A DNA stretch of 40,303 bases from NCBI GenBank assembly GCA_003427395.1, contig BFEA01000360.1, forward strand, positions 1,582,467-1,622,769, given 5' to 3'. Positions within the stretch are counted from its first letter, which is position 1; each line of letters starts with the position of its first letter. The notes beneath the pieces are model-generated. The model was not told the origin of the DNA and did no database searches. It was given only the letters and a program-made list of their open reading frames with translations. This DNA is from Chara braunii. Lineage: Eukaryota; Streptophyta; Charophyceae; Charales; Characeae. Of the stretch, positions 32,136 through 40,303 are shown piece after piece. Made by a program: the position numbers and the translations under genes.

Positions 32136-32545
32136 TTAACCTTCTCTCCATGTGGGAGTTGTGCATCTCACCCCCCCCCTCCTTGAAAGACCGAGCCTAC
32201 CTACAAGGGCGAAACTATCTATCTGACGGAAGGACCGAAGTCCGGGTGGGACGGGCAGGTTGTGAAGCCTCCTTCGTTGGCATAGATAAACGGAGCGGTC
32301 ACATTGCTTGAAGGTAACCTTGTACTGCATTGGGTTGTTGCCATACTTGCGGTGTGTGACAACCCGATCGATCTCCTGGTGACCATCCATAGAAGGAGAG
32401 TCTTGTAATCGCTGACCCTGAAAGTTATCACTCTTGGTTGGTGTATAAGTAGCCCCCTTGGAGACGTGGAAGACCCCGTGGAATGGTCGATGCGGTGGAA
32501 TATCGATCACAAACGATGGGTCATCGGGCTCGTCGCCCGCAAATG
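32136..32545 (-). pseudogene. Integrase C-terminus and chromodomain-like end
   Basis: On the minus strand DEPDDPSFVIDIPPHRPFHGVFHVSK is read from about 32540 (split here as DEPDDPSFVIDIPP and HRPFHGVFHVSK). It is followed by MDGHQEIDRVVTHRKYGNNP and QYKVTFK. The HPVFHVSKL-like block before a short linker and an E-x-D-R-V/I-x-x-H-R-K segment is the usual end of chromovirus integrase and start of its chromodomain, which targets insertion to marked chromatin. After VTFK the reading decays and a frameshift is likely. The catalytic DDE core that should precede it is absent. Confidence 0.75.
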
Positions 32546-33474
32546 GAGAAGCACGTCCTTAATCGACGGTCCCGTGGGACGCAAAGCAAGTCCTTGCCTC
32601 GCGAATGGAGAAGCACGTACCTGTCGATGATGCGATAGTGGCTTGTCGGTGGGTGGTCCCAAGAAAGCTGCTTGTAGAAAGTGGCGTACTCCGACTTGTA
32701 TGCACATACGAAATGTTGTTGTAGGTCCTTGTTGAAGTCAAAGGTGTGGTGTGTCAATGCGCAAAGACCGGCTTGTCGCGACAGAGTATCCACTGCGCAA
32801 TTGGAGAGGCCTGAGATGTGCTTTGGTGTGATGTCGAACTGGTCGATGAAGTACATTCATCTTCCTATCGTGCTGCTCACCGTGTCTTGCATCTTGCAGT
32901 ACGTCAATGGGTTATTTTTGGCCACCCAAGCGAACCTATGACGCCCGAGGAGGAAGTGTTGTCAGCGTTTAAATAACATGACGAAGGCCAACAACTCCTT
33001 CCTCGCATCATCAAGCGAGTTGATGGGAGACACCTTTTGGCTGAAGTATTCAACTGGGTGCCAGTCTACGCCATCGTGTTGTTCCAAGACTGCAGCAATG
33101 TCGTAGCCGGAAGCGTCCGTAGTCACTCTCGTGGGCAAGGTGGGGTTGTAGATGCTCAAAATGAGAGCAATGAGCATCGCTGTCTTCAGCTTGTGGAACG
33201 AGCTCCATAATTTGTTGGTGAAATGGAAGGACACCTTCGGAGACTTAAGTCTTGACAACGGTGCCGCGATCCATGCGTATCCGCCGATGAAGCGTTGGTA
33301 GTGCCCGACCAATCCCATGAAGGAACGAACCTCCGTGGTGTGGGTGGGTTCCGACCAGTCTTGGATGGCCTGAATTCTGTCTGCGAGCAGACAGATGACT
33401 TGCAGTGTCACAAAGTAACCCAATATTCGAGCTCTTGTTAAGCGAACTCGCACTTGGCTTAGTTGGTCTTGCAC
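32521..33474 (-). pseudogene. Gypsy RNase H and start of integrase, interrupted
   Basis: One frame runs 33474 down to 32521 with a single TGA at 32962-32964 in place of a probable Trp. It starts in the RT-RNase H connection (RSFMGLVGHYQRFI), then TTDASGYD carries the first RNase H Asp and LDDARKELLAF the Glu. The usual Asp before NPLTY is replaced (AKNNPLTY). DTLSRQAGLCAL marks the end of RNase H. The last part, HPPTSHYRIIDRY and LLCVPRDRRLRT, is the lead-in to the integrase zinc-binding domain. The frame then leaves family sequence at about 32545. Confidence 0.85.
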
Positions 33475-34345
33475 TAGGTCATACGTAGCCTCTCTAAAAT
33501 GACACGTAGATGTGTGAGGTGCTCGTGCAACGTCCGACTATAAACCAAGATATCATTGAGGTAAATGAGCACGAGTTGGTCCAACATGTTGTGAAACTCT
33601 GTTGTCATTGCCACTTGGAAAGTAGCCGCTGCATTCGTGAGGCCGAATGGCATTATGAAGCATTCGAAGTGCCCATACCACGACGTGAACGAGGTCTCGT
33701 ACAAATCTCGCGGGTGGATCTCGATTTGGTGATAACCGGATTTGAGGTCCAACTTTGAGACGTACATCGAGGCCGCCAAAACGCTCAAGAAGATTGCCGA
33801 TGCGCGAGAGCGGGCCTGCATTCTTGATGGTTTGCATATTAAGCTTGCGGTAATCAATGCACAACCGCAAGTCCTTGTTCTTTTTCCAGATGAAGAGAAC
33901 GGGCATACCATAGGGCGAGCAGCTAAGGCGAAACCAGCCCTTGGGAATGAGGTCGTCGAGGTGCGTACGAAGCACCTCAAGTTCCTCTGCACTCATACGA
34001 TAGATACAACCGTGCGGAGGTACAACGCCGTTCTCGAGCATGATCTCGTGGTGAATAGCTGATCCGGTATGATTCTGGCGGGGGCTTCGAGGACGTTGCC
34101 GAAGGAGTCAAGATACTCTACAATTCGTGGATCCGGTGGACTTCCGATGCTGGTTCGTGTGATGGAGGGATGGTATGCAAAAATCAAAGTCTCTTTTCGT
34201 CAACGTTGTGTCGTGTGATGGAGTTGCAAATGCTCGCCGCAGAAACCACGTGACAAGCAATCGAGCGGTGAGGTGGAGGAATCGTGCAAGGGACTAATAT
34301 GTCGTTCCGATAATGAACGTGAATGGTGCGACGCTAGAAGTTCAC
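33474..34345 (-). pseudogene. Gypsy reverse transcriptase, frameshifted
   Basis: The N-terminal part (34041 down to about 33775) contains VPPHGCIYRMS and the palm segment CIDYRKLN. A frameshift near 33770 leads to the part with KLDLKSGYHQIEI (motif A) and FECFIMPFGLTNAAATFQ. Motif C reads YLND, with Asn at 33555-33557 in place of the first catalytic Asp of the usual YxDD. The enzyme would therefore be inactive even without the frameshift. Upstream, 34200-34345 is open in one minus frame with a Pro- and His-containing segment that fits the protease-RT linker, at low confidence. A third frame is used at 33993-34187, so at least two frameshifts exist. Confidence 0.88.
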
Positions 34346-35205
34346 CAGGTTGTCCTCACTATGAGCTTTTGGTGTGTTGCAAGTTGTGAATTGATCTTGA
34401 ATTTGAGTTGGTTTATTGCAATACTATTGGAGAGAACTCCCATTACACTTACAAGGTGTCAGAGGCGGTAGTTGAGGTCGGTGTTGATTAATGTTGGCAA
34501 GAGGTCAGGTGAATCGGGGTTGACTGCAACAGAGGGGGGAAGACGCTAGGAGAAGAGCTAAAAAAAAAGGGTGATTGGCAAGAGCGCGTACCTGGAGGAG
34601 CAACAAGCGGCAAGGATCGCCATCAAACAAAGAGTATGGTGAAAAGTCTGTCCCCCTGAGCCTTGTCGTCTTGCAATTTGCCTGTTTTCTTAAATCTGTT
34701 GGTCACAAATTAATGTTGATGTTAAGTTGAGAGTCAATGTCAATGTCACCTTGAGTCTGCTCTTCAGTCTCTTATGTCCAAGGTTGATTCTGTTGAGTCT
34801 GTCTAGGTTAGGGTAGAAATATGACAACGGGACAATGACCATGTAAAGCAGGGAACACGGGCACGAGCAGCGGACCCTTGTAAAACAACCCGCCTAGCCG
34901 AACGACTGGTATTGACTGGTGTGTGATCAAGCCGTGCGATGCAGTGACTCGGTGAGGGGTCTATCCAAGTCTTGAGGGGGACCTAACATGTGGCAGCGAG
35001 CCACCGTCCTATCGGTATGCGGCGTTAAAGAATTCTCGAGAACGATTGCTGACACGTGTAAAATTGTTGGTTGGCTCGATGATTTATTGACCTCACTTTG
35101 GAACCCGTAGTGGCAGTCATAGTCGAGGAAGGTAAACGCTACTGAGTGTCTGGTAGAAGGGGCTGGATGATGTTTAACTACCATTAAATGGCGTTCTACC
35201 CCTCT
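34346..35205. other. No gene recognised
   Basis: No convincing frame on either strand. The first part (34390-34500) may be LTR-like on the minus strand (AATAAA, ending in CA), but no second copy is present to prove it. The minus frame at 34927-35184 shows no family signature. Confidence 0.35.
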
Positions 35206-35228
35206 CCCCCCCCCCCCCCCCCCCCCCC
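35206..35228. repeat. Poly-C tract
   Basis: A run of 23 C. Its length is likely to be unreliable in the assembly. Confidence 0.95.
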
Positions 35229-35477
35229 GATTCTACCATTGAAAAAGGTCTATCAATGGGTTTTGGACCTTTGGTAGAACTCACTAGGCTTGTGGCAGTA
35301 AGGATACCAGGCTCCCCACCATGGGCCTCTCAAAAAGTTTGAAAAGAAGAAAAAGACATCAATATCACCCCCCTAGGCCCTTCAACCCCCCTACAAAAAA
35401 TGTGACATCTCTGAAGACCGCCCCCATGCACCTACAGACTACCGCATGTCCCATGCCCCAACTTTGCATGCATGCAC

Positions 35478-35697
35478 ACACAGTGCCACATACATAGATA
35501 GACACACACACACACACACACAAACACACACGCACACACGCACACATATACACACATACACATACACACATACACACATACACATACACACATACACACA
35601 TCCACACATCCACACATACACACATACACACATACACACATACACTCAAACACTCGTACACAAACATAGATAGACACAGACACTCACACACACATAG
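35478..35697. repeat. CA/TACACA-rich simple repeat
   Basis: CACACA and CACATACACA units for about 220 bp. The Cys-Val and His-Thr frames on the two strands are artefacts. It lies just upstream of the second Penelope-like remnant. Confidence 0.92.
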
Positions 35698-35835
35698 ACA
35701 TCAAGATGTCATAGGATTTTTTTTAGGTCGCTGAACCAAGCACCTACTCATGCTGCCTCACTAGTTGCCAACACATCTCTTCAGCGGCTGCAAAAACAGT
35801 TAGCCATAGTACCTGTCGATAGAACATCACATAAC

Positions 35836-37467
35836 ATGGCAATCTGCTGCACACTTGATGGGACACATACTAGTTATCACAACATCTTGATAGTCCTACC
35901 TACAATCAAGCATCAAAGTCTGTGGCCAGCATCCTCGAGCACCACGCACTTTTCAATCAATGTTGGGGCTATTGACATATTTACACCCTTCCTTATCTCT
36001 AATTCACGCTCGAAGTACACAAATCCCCACCTTCTCTACGTCCAAGTCTTGGAGTTACTCAGTGAAAAAAACTTTCCAGATCCGCACCTCGCTCAACACT
36101 TCATTGACCTTCAGTCTCCGACCTGCATAACAGGCTCCTCATTGACCTCTTGCGAGTCAACAATGGCCTCTTGTTCACTTAGTTATGCCCTCCAAGGCGT
36201 GATAAAGTCTCTGAGCAGTAAGGACAATGAGCTTTATCAAGAAAGTGGTGTACGATGTTGCTGGATCGTGCAAACTGTTCAGGAAGTCATTATTGACCTC
36301 AAGCAAAACGAAGATTCCCTTTGAGGCTGTACACCACACACAACGGATTTCACAACAATGTACAACAAGATTCTTAACAATGTCCTAAATGTTGTTCATG
36401 AAGCACATGATTTTGCTTTGGGGTGGTCCCACAGGGCAGAAGGCCAGTACAAATGTACATGACTATAGACGGTCCGCATTGCAGGGTTACTTCACATGGC
36501 TCTGACACCGTTTCAATGTCAGAAATTGTACAACATTTGCGGTTTGTAGTCTCCAATATATATCTTTATACAACACATGGCAGTTTGTGTCGTCAGGTGG
36601 TCGGTATCCCTATGGGCACTGATGTCGGACAAGAAATTGCCAACCTCACGCTCTACTAGGATGAAGCATAGTTCATCGATGATCTTCACCAGCGATATCT
36701 GCGTGCAGCGCAAGCATATGCATTTACATACCGATTCATTGATGACATCCCATCACGGAAGACATCTCCACCTTCCCCTGGTCCGTATGGTCTTGAGAGG
36801 AAAGACACTACGGAGCAAGATGGGTCATGTCTTTTCCTTGGGGCTAGAATGCTGGTTCGACTGGACGACTCACTTCACATTCGTGTGTTTAATAAGTATG
36901 AGGCTTGGACATTCCCTGTTATACGATATCCTTGTGTGTCCTCCAATTCCCCAACTCATCAACCCGCAGGGATCTTCACGGGACAACTAAGGAGGTTTGA
37001 ACATATCTGTAACAATACCACCGACTTCCCTGACACGACGTATGCTTATTAGCGGCCATCCTCCCAGTGTCTTAGCTAGAGGCTGGATTGCATATATGTG
37101 TGGCCCGCAGCGTCGCCTACCCACTTATGTTACACAACTTTTGAACCGGTTCCGCCGCATGGTGCGTTGGATAATTGCTCACCCATTGCTGCAAATTAAC
37201 TCTATGCACAGGTCCTCCACACAACCACACACAGCAAGCCACCACCCACTCCCTAACACCAATCCTGACCACATGCAGCAGCAGCATCGGCCCCCCTCAC
37301 AATCAAATGCAGTTGGCCCGCGCTCTCCTGTTTTTCCTGCTGAAATGGTAGACGCTAATGTGGATACGCCAACTAAGTGGGAGACCGTGCCAGCCACAAC
37401 AAATAATGTAAACGATGTTGTAATGGCTTCAGGGGATGAAGGCCAATGCGGCGACAACTGCCGCTGA
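35836..37467 (+). pseudogene. Penelope-like (GIPMGT-type) reverse transcriptase, decayed
   Basis: The N-terminal part (35836-36324) ends with ELYQESGVRCCWIVQTVQEV, a pre-palm segment. After one stop, motif A DFTTMYNKI is at 36346-36372. A frameshift near 36420 leads to frame 0. There GIPMGTDVGQEIANLTLY starts at 36603, with two stops just after it (36657, 36669). YRFIDDI (motif C) is at 36729-36749, SCLFLGA is the primer-grip region, and FNKYEAWTFPVIRYPCVSSN follows. A second frameshift near 37030 gives the thumb (PTYVTQLLNRFRRMVRW) and a Pro/His/Ser-rich tail to 37467. GIPMGT with RxIDDI is typical of endonuclease-lacking Penelope-like enzymes. It belongs to a different subfamily from the one at 26389. 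It is inactive as read. Confidence 0.85.
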
Positions 37468-37641
37468 ATGTGTGCCACCTACATCGTCGCCTCCGCCTCC
37501 ACCACCACCACCAAGATAGTGGCCACGTCGGTCCTGGAACAGCATGAATACCATGCCCCCTGCAACATGCTAGCAACCGTATGGAACAACATCGCCTCTT
37601 GCAATATACACTAGTGAGAAATAGTACAATATTGAGTCTGA

Positions 37642-38058
37642 TGCCCGCAATGTGGCAATGATTTCTTCAATGGAGTATGCCTGCATGTGCACCAGACACG
37701 AGGTGCAACTACCTGTGCAGCATTTGCACAACTAGCAGCCACCTTGAGCACAAGTGCGACTGATCAACCTTTGCTTCCTGCATCTGAGCCAATTTTTCCC
37801 CATATACGTCACCCTGCATGCTCTCCCGCCTCAAATGATAATGATCCGCCTTCTGATCATCTGATGGAGGCTCCGCCTCGAGATGATCTCTCTCCGGAGT
37901 GCATACTGGATCCAATGGAGTTAATACAGCCGGAGGAACCTGATAGAAATGGTCAAGACCGCAATGAATCTTCGTCTGTGGTGCAATCTGCAGAGTTGGA
38001 TGAACCTTCCCATGTTGCACAACCTGCAGAATTTGATCATGTCATAGTGCTACAGTGA
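37642..38058 (+). pseudogene. Zinc-finger-like and acidic segment of the second element
   Basis: The segment opens with CPQCGNDFFNGVCLHVHQTR: Cys-x2-Cys, a Phe at the hydrophobic position, then Leu-x2-His, as in the first half of a C2H2 finger. The last His of a classical finger is missing, or Cys in TTC substitutes. A hydrophobic Ala-rich stretch follows, then an acidic Pro/Asp/Glu-rich region with a repeated QSAELDEPSHVAQPAEFDH theme. It is in the same frame (1) as the C-terminal part of the reverse transcriptase, separated by several stops near 37465, 37611 and 37636. It probably formed part of one long polyprotein. Zinc fingers are common nucleic-acid-binding parts of non-LTR elements. 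Confidence 0.5.
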
Positions 38059-38160
38059 GGCCGCTATGCATACGATGTCATTAATGTATGTCTCATTGCC
38101 TACAACTGCAACCCTTAAACTGTTTCTGATGTTGCAGACGTTAACCTCTAGATAGAACAA

Positions 38161-38463
38161 GAACACCGTGTCGTCTGCCCGGAGGAGGGAAGTATTGCAC
38201 ATGTCATGAACATAGAAGTCATGTCTATGACATTTATGGGTAGGTCACTACAACTTCATCCTGCTCTGCAAAATCACGTGCTAGGCATGGATCCAATTCG
38301 GGCATACATCTTACATCGTCCAGGTCATTTGCGTGCTCTTACCTTTGCGGATAACTCATGGACCCTATGGGAAAATGGCGATAGGGTGCATGCAACGGGA
38401 AATATCAACTATTTCTATCACCAAGTGGTAAAACATCACTCGGTCTGGCTCGTCCATCAGTAA
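38161..38463 (+). pseudogene. Josephin-like cysteine protease fragment
   Basis: The frame starts after a TAG near 38152 and has about 100 codons. GMDPIRAYILHRPGHLRAL is followed by NSWTLWENGD and, near the end, SVWLV. In Josephin deubiquitinases such as ataxin-3 the active-site His lies in a hydrophobic strand followed 15 residues later by Asn in a W-x-x-N/D-S context, and the domain ends with a short hydrophobic strand. Here His is at 38326-38328 and Asn at 38374-38376, 16 residues apart, with DPI upstream as in ataxin-3. The half that should carry the catalytic Cys is not visible. It is in frame with the preceding acidic segment. Assignment is by eye; another papain-fold family is possible. 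Confidence 0.4.
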
Positions 38464-38534
38464 CAGCATGTCAATGAAGACTGACAAGCACTACTGCCTA
38501 TCGAGAGCAATCGGACTGAACCTCCTTCTTCCCT

Positions 38535-39074
38535 ATGCATGGTCAGGCAACATCCCCTCTCTGTGTGGATCGGACTGATTCTACCACGAATAGTGAAGGT
38601 ACCTCTCCTGGGGATGGAAACCGCACAGGTACTGTTTGGTTAGCATGTGCCCGGCATAGCCTCTGCTCCGAACATGAAGGGATGGTTGCTACCAGGCTCT
38701 GCCACGAAAGTTGTGATCCTTTGTCTTGTGCTCATCCCTCCCACCCCTTGATTACTTGCCCAGCATGTCGTTGTGGCCTTGATCTACCATGCTTGAATAA
38801 TTGCGCACGTCAACCATCTGTGTTGATGACATGTCAGCAACATGCCATGTATCGTCAATGTTTCTTGGAAGCTATCATAGAAAGTATGTGTCTCTACTGC
38901 GTGGACTATCCCCGGTGCCATCCTCCACCACATCCTCTCCTAGCATGTCCCGCATGCAGTGCTGGTCATACACATACTGCAACTGCAGTCGGAATTCCTT
39001 CTTCCTTGCCTGACGAACGACAGACACGGCAGCCTAAGGAGGAAAATAGATTACTATATGAACCACCTACATAA
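38535..39074 (+). CDS. Cys/His-rich open frame with repeated CPAC modules
   Basis: Starting at ATG 38535 there are 179 codons without interruption. The central part has two similar modules, DPLSCAHPSHPLITCPACRC and YPRCHPPPHPLLACPACSAG, about 70 residues apart. Between them are further Cys and His pairs (CLNNCARQP, MTCQQHAMYRQC, MCLYCVD). The module pattern C-x3-HP-x2-HPL-x2-CPAC looks metal-binding, but I cannot assign it to RING, B-box or another named family. The N- and C-terminal parts are low in hydrophobic residues. It follows the Josephin-like fragment by 72 bp in another frame. It may be the next domain of the same element or a separate small gene. Confidence 0.4.
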   Translation: MHGQATSPLCVDRTDSTTNSEGTSPGDGNRTGTVWLACARHSLCSEHEGMVATRLCHESCDPLSCAHPSHPLITCPACRCGLDLPCLNNCARQPSVLMTCQQHAMYRQCFLEAIIESMCLYCVDYPRCHPPPHPLLACPACSAGHTHTATAVGIPSSLPDERQTRQPKEENRLLYEPPT

Positions 39075-39144
39075 TGTTGTACTCATAGGTTGTCTCCACC
39101 AGAGCGAGTTGTTGCAGACCAAATCCTGCAGCAGCTAAACACCC

Positions 39145-39429
39145 TTGCTTTTTTTTCCCATGTCATCGCCTACCCATAGAGAAGGAATAAATACTGAAGA
39201 AACCCAAGAAACTTACTCCATGCAGCTTTGTGATGACCCACCGAAGATTCAACTAGCATGTGGTGAGGATAATGAAGGGATACCCCATGCAAGCTTTTGT
39301 TTTCATACGTATGATGACAGTCAACACTGCACTCATGTACGACACCCTGACAATCATGTCCAATTTGTAGACAGGGGCTGGAACCGCAATGCCTCTACAA
39401 TTGTGTTTGTCCTGCCTCTGTGTTCCTAG
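39145..39429 (+). pseudogene. Short open frame, possible last piece of the element protein
   Basis: 94 codons with THREGINTEETQETY, a FCFHTYDDSQHCTHVRHPDN stretch and a hydrophobic end (IVFVLPL). No family is recognised. It is listed because it continues the series of + frames downstream of the reverse transcriptase and has several His and Cys. It could be chance. Confidence 0.2.
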
Positions 39430-39590
39430 CATGTAAAGCGATGTAGCATGTGACATTTGTATATGCTTTTCCATTCGATACAGTTACTGCAGGAATCAGG
39501 TATGGCGATTCCACAAGCCAGACCCAAACCGGTCCTGCCCGGTCTGTAGGCGGACCGTTTGGGGTGCCTGGGAAAGGCAATCAAGTTTTT

Positions 39591-39690
39591 TTGGGTTGGT
39601 TACGAGTATGTGAAGGGCCTATTCGACTTCGGGCAGGTCTTTTGGCTTGGTTACGGGTAAGTGAAGGGCCTGCTGAACTTCGGCCCTGAA
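39591..39690. repeat. 51-bp tandem repeat, two units
   Basis: TTGGGTTGGTTACGAGTATG and TTGGCTTGGTTACGGGTAAG each lead into TGAAGGGCCT and ACTTCGG blocks, 51 bp apart. This is probably the untranslated 3' part of the element. Confidence 0.75.
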
Positions 39691-40009
39691 ATTAGGTACC
39701 TGTGTCTATGTTCTTTTCTTTTCCTAAAACAAAACAAAGTAGGCGCTGGATAGCACCAAGGGTCGGAGTAACGCCAGCATGGGAAATATCGCCGCATGAT
39801 TTGCGTTTATGGATCTGTCCTTGAATCTGGTCTCAGTTTTTTCCTTGCTTCTATATCGGTTACTGTACCTGGACTCCTTTTTCTGATGAGTGTGCCAGTC
39901 TTCTTGATTCTTCCTTTGACAGCGTGAGGTTTTCTATTCTAGGCTTGTCAATAAGTGAATACTTAAGTGGTGGTTTGTATTTGCTCAGTCCCTTTTTCCT
40001 AAGCGACAA

Positions 40010-40060
40010 GACCCCTGATGATTCCGGTAATGGCGGTCAGATGAAACGTAGCGTAGGGTC
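40010..40060 (+). ncRNA. Hammerhead-ribozyme-like motif, copy 2
   Basis: Stem I is perfect: GACCC (40010-40014) pairs with GGGTC (40056-40060), and CAA/TTG outside it can extend the stem past one bulge. The core is CTGATGA (40015-40021). Then come 21 nt for stem-loop II (TCCG against CAGA, one mismatch), GAAA (40043-40046), stem III ACG-TAG-CGT (40046-40054), and the expected cleavage base A at 40055 in GUA. The short three-pair stem III matches the minimal hammerheads described from Penelope-like elements. It lies about 2.5 kb downstream of the second reverse transcriptase remnant, same strand. Stem II is weak, so activity is uncertain. Confidence 0.65.
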
Positions 40061-40173
40061 GTTGCACCTGCCTTCACGATCATTTTTCTGATGTATTCAG
40101 CAGAATTGTTAATTTTATGGACGAACAGTCACATTTCGGGAAGATACTTGTAGGATGAGCTTCTCTTCTGCTT

Positions 40174-40247
40174 TTCTGGTGTCATGTCAAGTCCTATCTG
40201 TCTTCGACTTCTTCTTCTGGTGTCATGTCGAGTCCTATCTGTCTTCG

Positions 40248-40278
<31 letters not shown>

Positions 40279-40293
40279 CTTCTTCTTCTTCTT
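40174..40293. repeat. 41-bp duplication followed by (CTT)n
   Basis: TTCTGGTGTCATGTC begins at 40174 and 40215, each followed by a GAGTCCTATCTGTCTTCGAC-like block. From about 40247 to 40293 the sequence is CTT triplets. It starts about 110 bp after the ribozyme-like motif and runs to near the window end. Confidence 0.92.
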
Positions 40294-40303
40294 TCTTTTT
40301 TTT

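Larger units (their letters stand above)
32136..34345 (-). mobile_element. Ty3/gypsy chromovirus remnant
   Basis: Read on the minus strand, the order is protease-RT linker (weak), reverse transcriptase, RNase H, the first residues of the integrase zinc-binding region, then a direct jump to the GPY-type end and chromodomain. Gag, protease and the integrase core are missing. There are frameshifts and stops in several places. LTRs could not be identified, though a TG...CA-ended AT-rich stretch with AATAAA lies near 34390-34500 on the minus strand. It is unrelated in sequence to the giant element upstream. Confidence 0.85.

Noticed and set aside
34390-34500. Minus-strand LTR of the chromovirus remnant
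   Set aside because: AATAAA and a CA end are suggestive, but there is no second copy, no primer site and no target duplication.
35365-35691. 108-codon Cys/Val-rich minus frame
   Set aside because: It is the translation of the CA/TACACA simple repeat.

Overview
The window looks like repeat-dense nuclear DNA of a streptophyte plant or alga. My best guess, from memory of repeat style only, is a charophyte such as Chara. The eukaryotic signs are long GA, TC and CTT microsatellites, satellite arrays, a primer-binding site matching plant-type tRNA-Asp, a chromovirus fragment and two broken non-LTR reverse transcriptases. I found no intact host gene, no rRNA or tRNA gene and no CRISPR array. Most long open frames are shadows of simple repeats.

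Layout. Bases 1-3294 are tandem arrays in succession: a 172-bp unit, a 92-bp unit, then a roughly 91-bp satellite. Bases 3295-22881 appear to be one 19.6-kb LTR retrotransposon inserted in that satellite. Its terminal repeats are about 7 kb each (3295-10256 and 15516-22881), it has a 4-bp target duplication CCGC, and a 19-nt tRNA-Asp primer site follows the first LTR. Its 5.2-kb interior has no recognisable gag or pol, so it is probably non-autonomous. Inside each LTR sits an array of hairpins with a constant loop and different, self-complementary arms. The satellite resumes at 22882-24930 and ends in a 35-bp array.

Bases 26389-27953 hold a decayed Penelope-like (GIPMG-type) reverse transcriptase. 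Bases 35836-37467 hold a second one of another subfamily, followed by a zinc-finger-like segment, a Josephin-like protease fragment and a Cys/His-rich open frame. Downstream of each, on the same strand, is a closely similar hammerhead-ribozyme-like sequence (29601-29649 and 40010-40060) followed by a microsatellite. Bases 32136-34345 hold a minus-strand Ty3/gypsy chromovirus remnant that has lost its integrase core, next to an inverted-repeat cluster (31686-32120).

If any of these parts worked together, they did so as transposons: the giant element with its structured LTRs, and two Penelope-like units pairing a reverse transcriptase with a self-cleaving RNA. All show stops, frameshifts or missing domains. 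All comparisons were made by eye; no database was searched.
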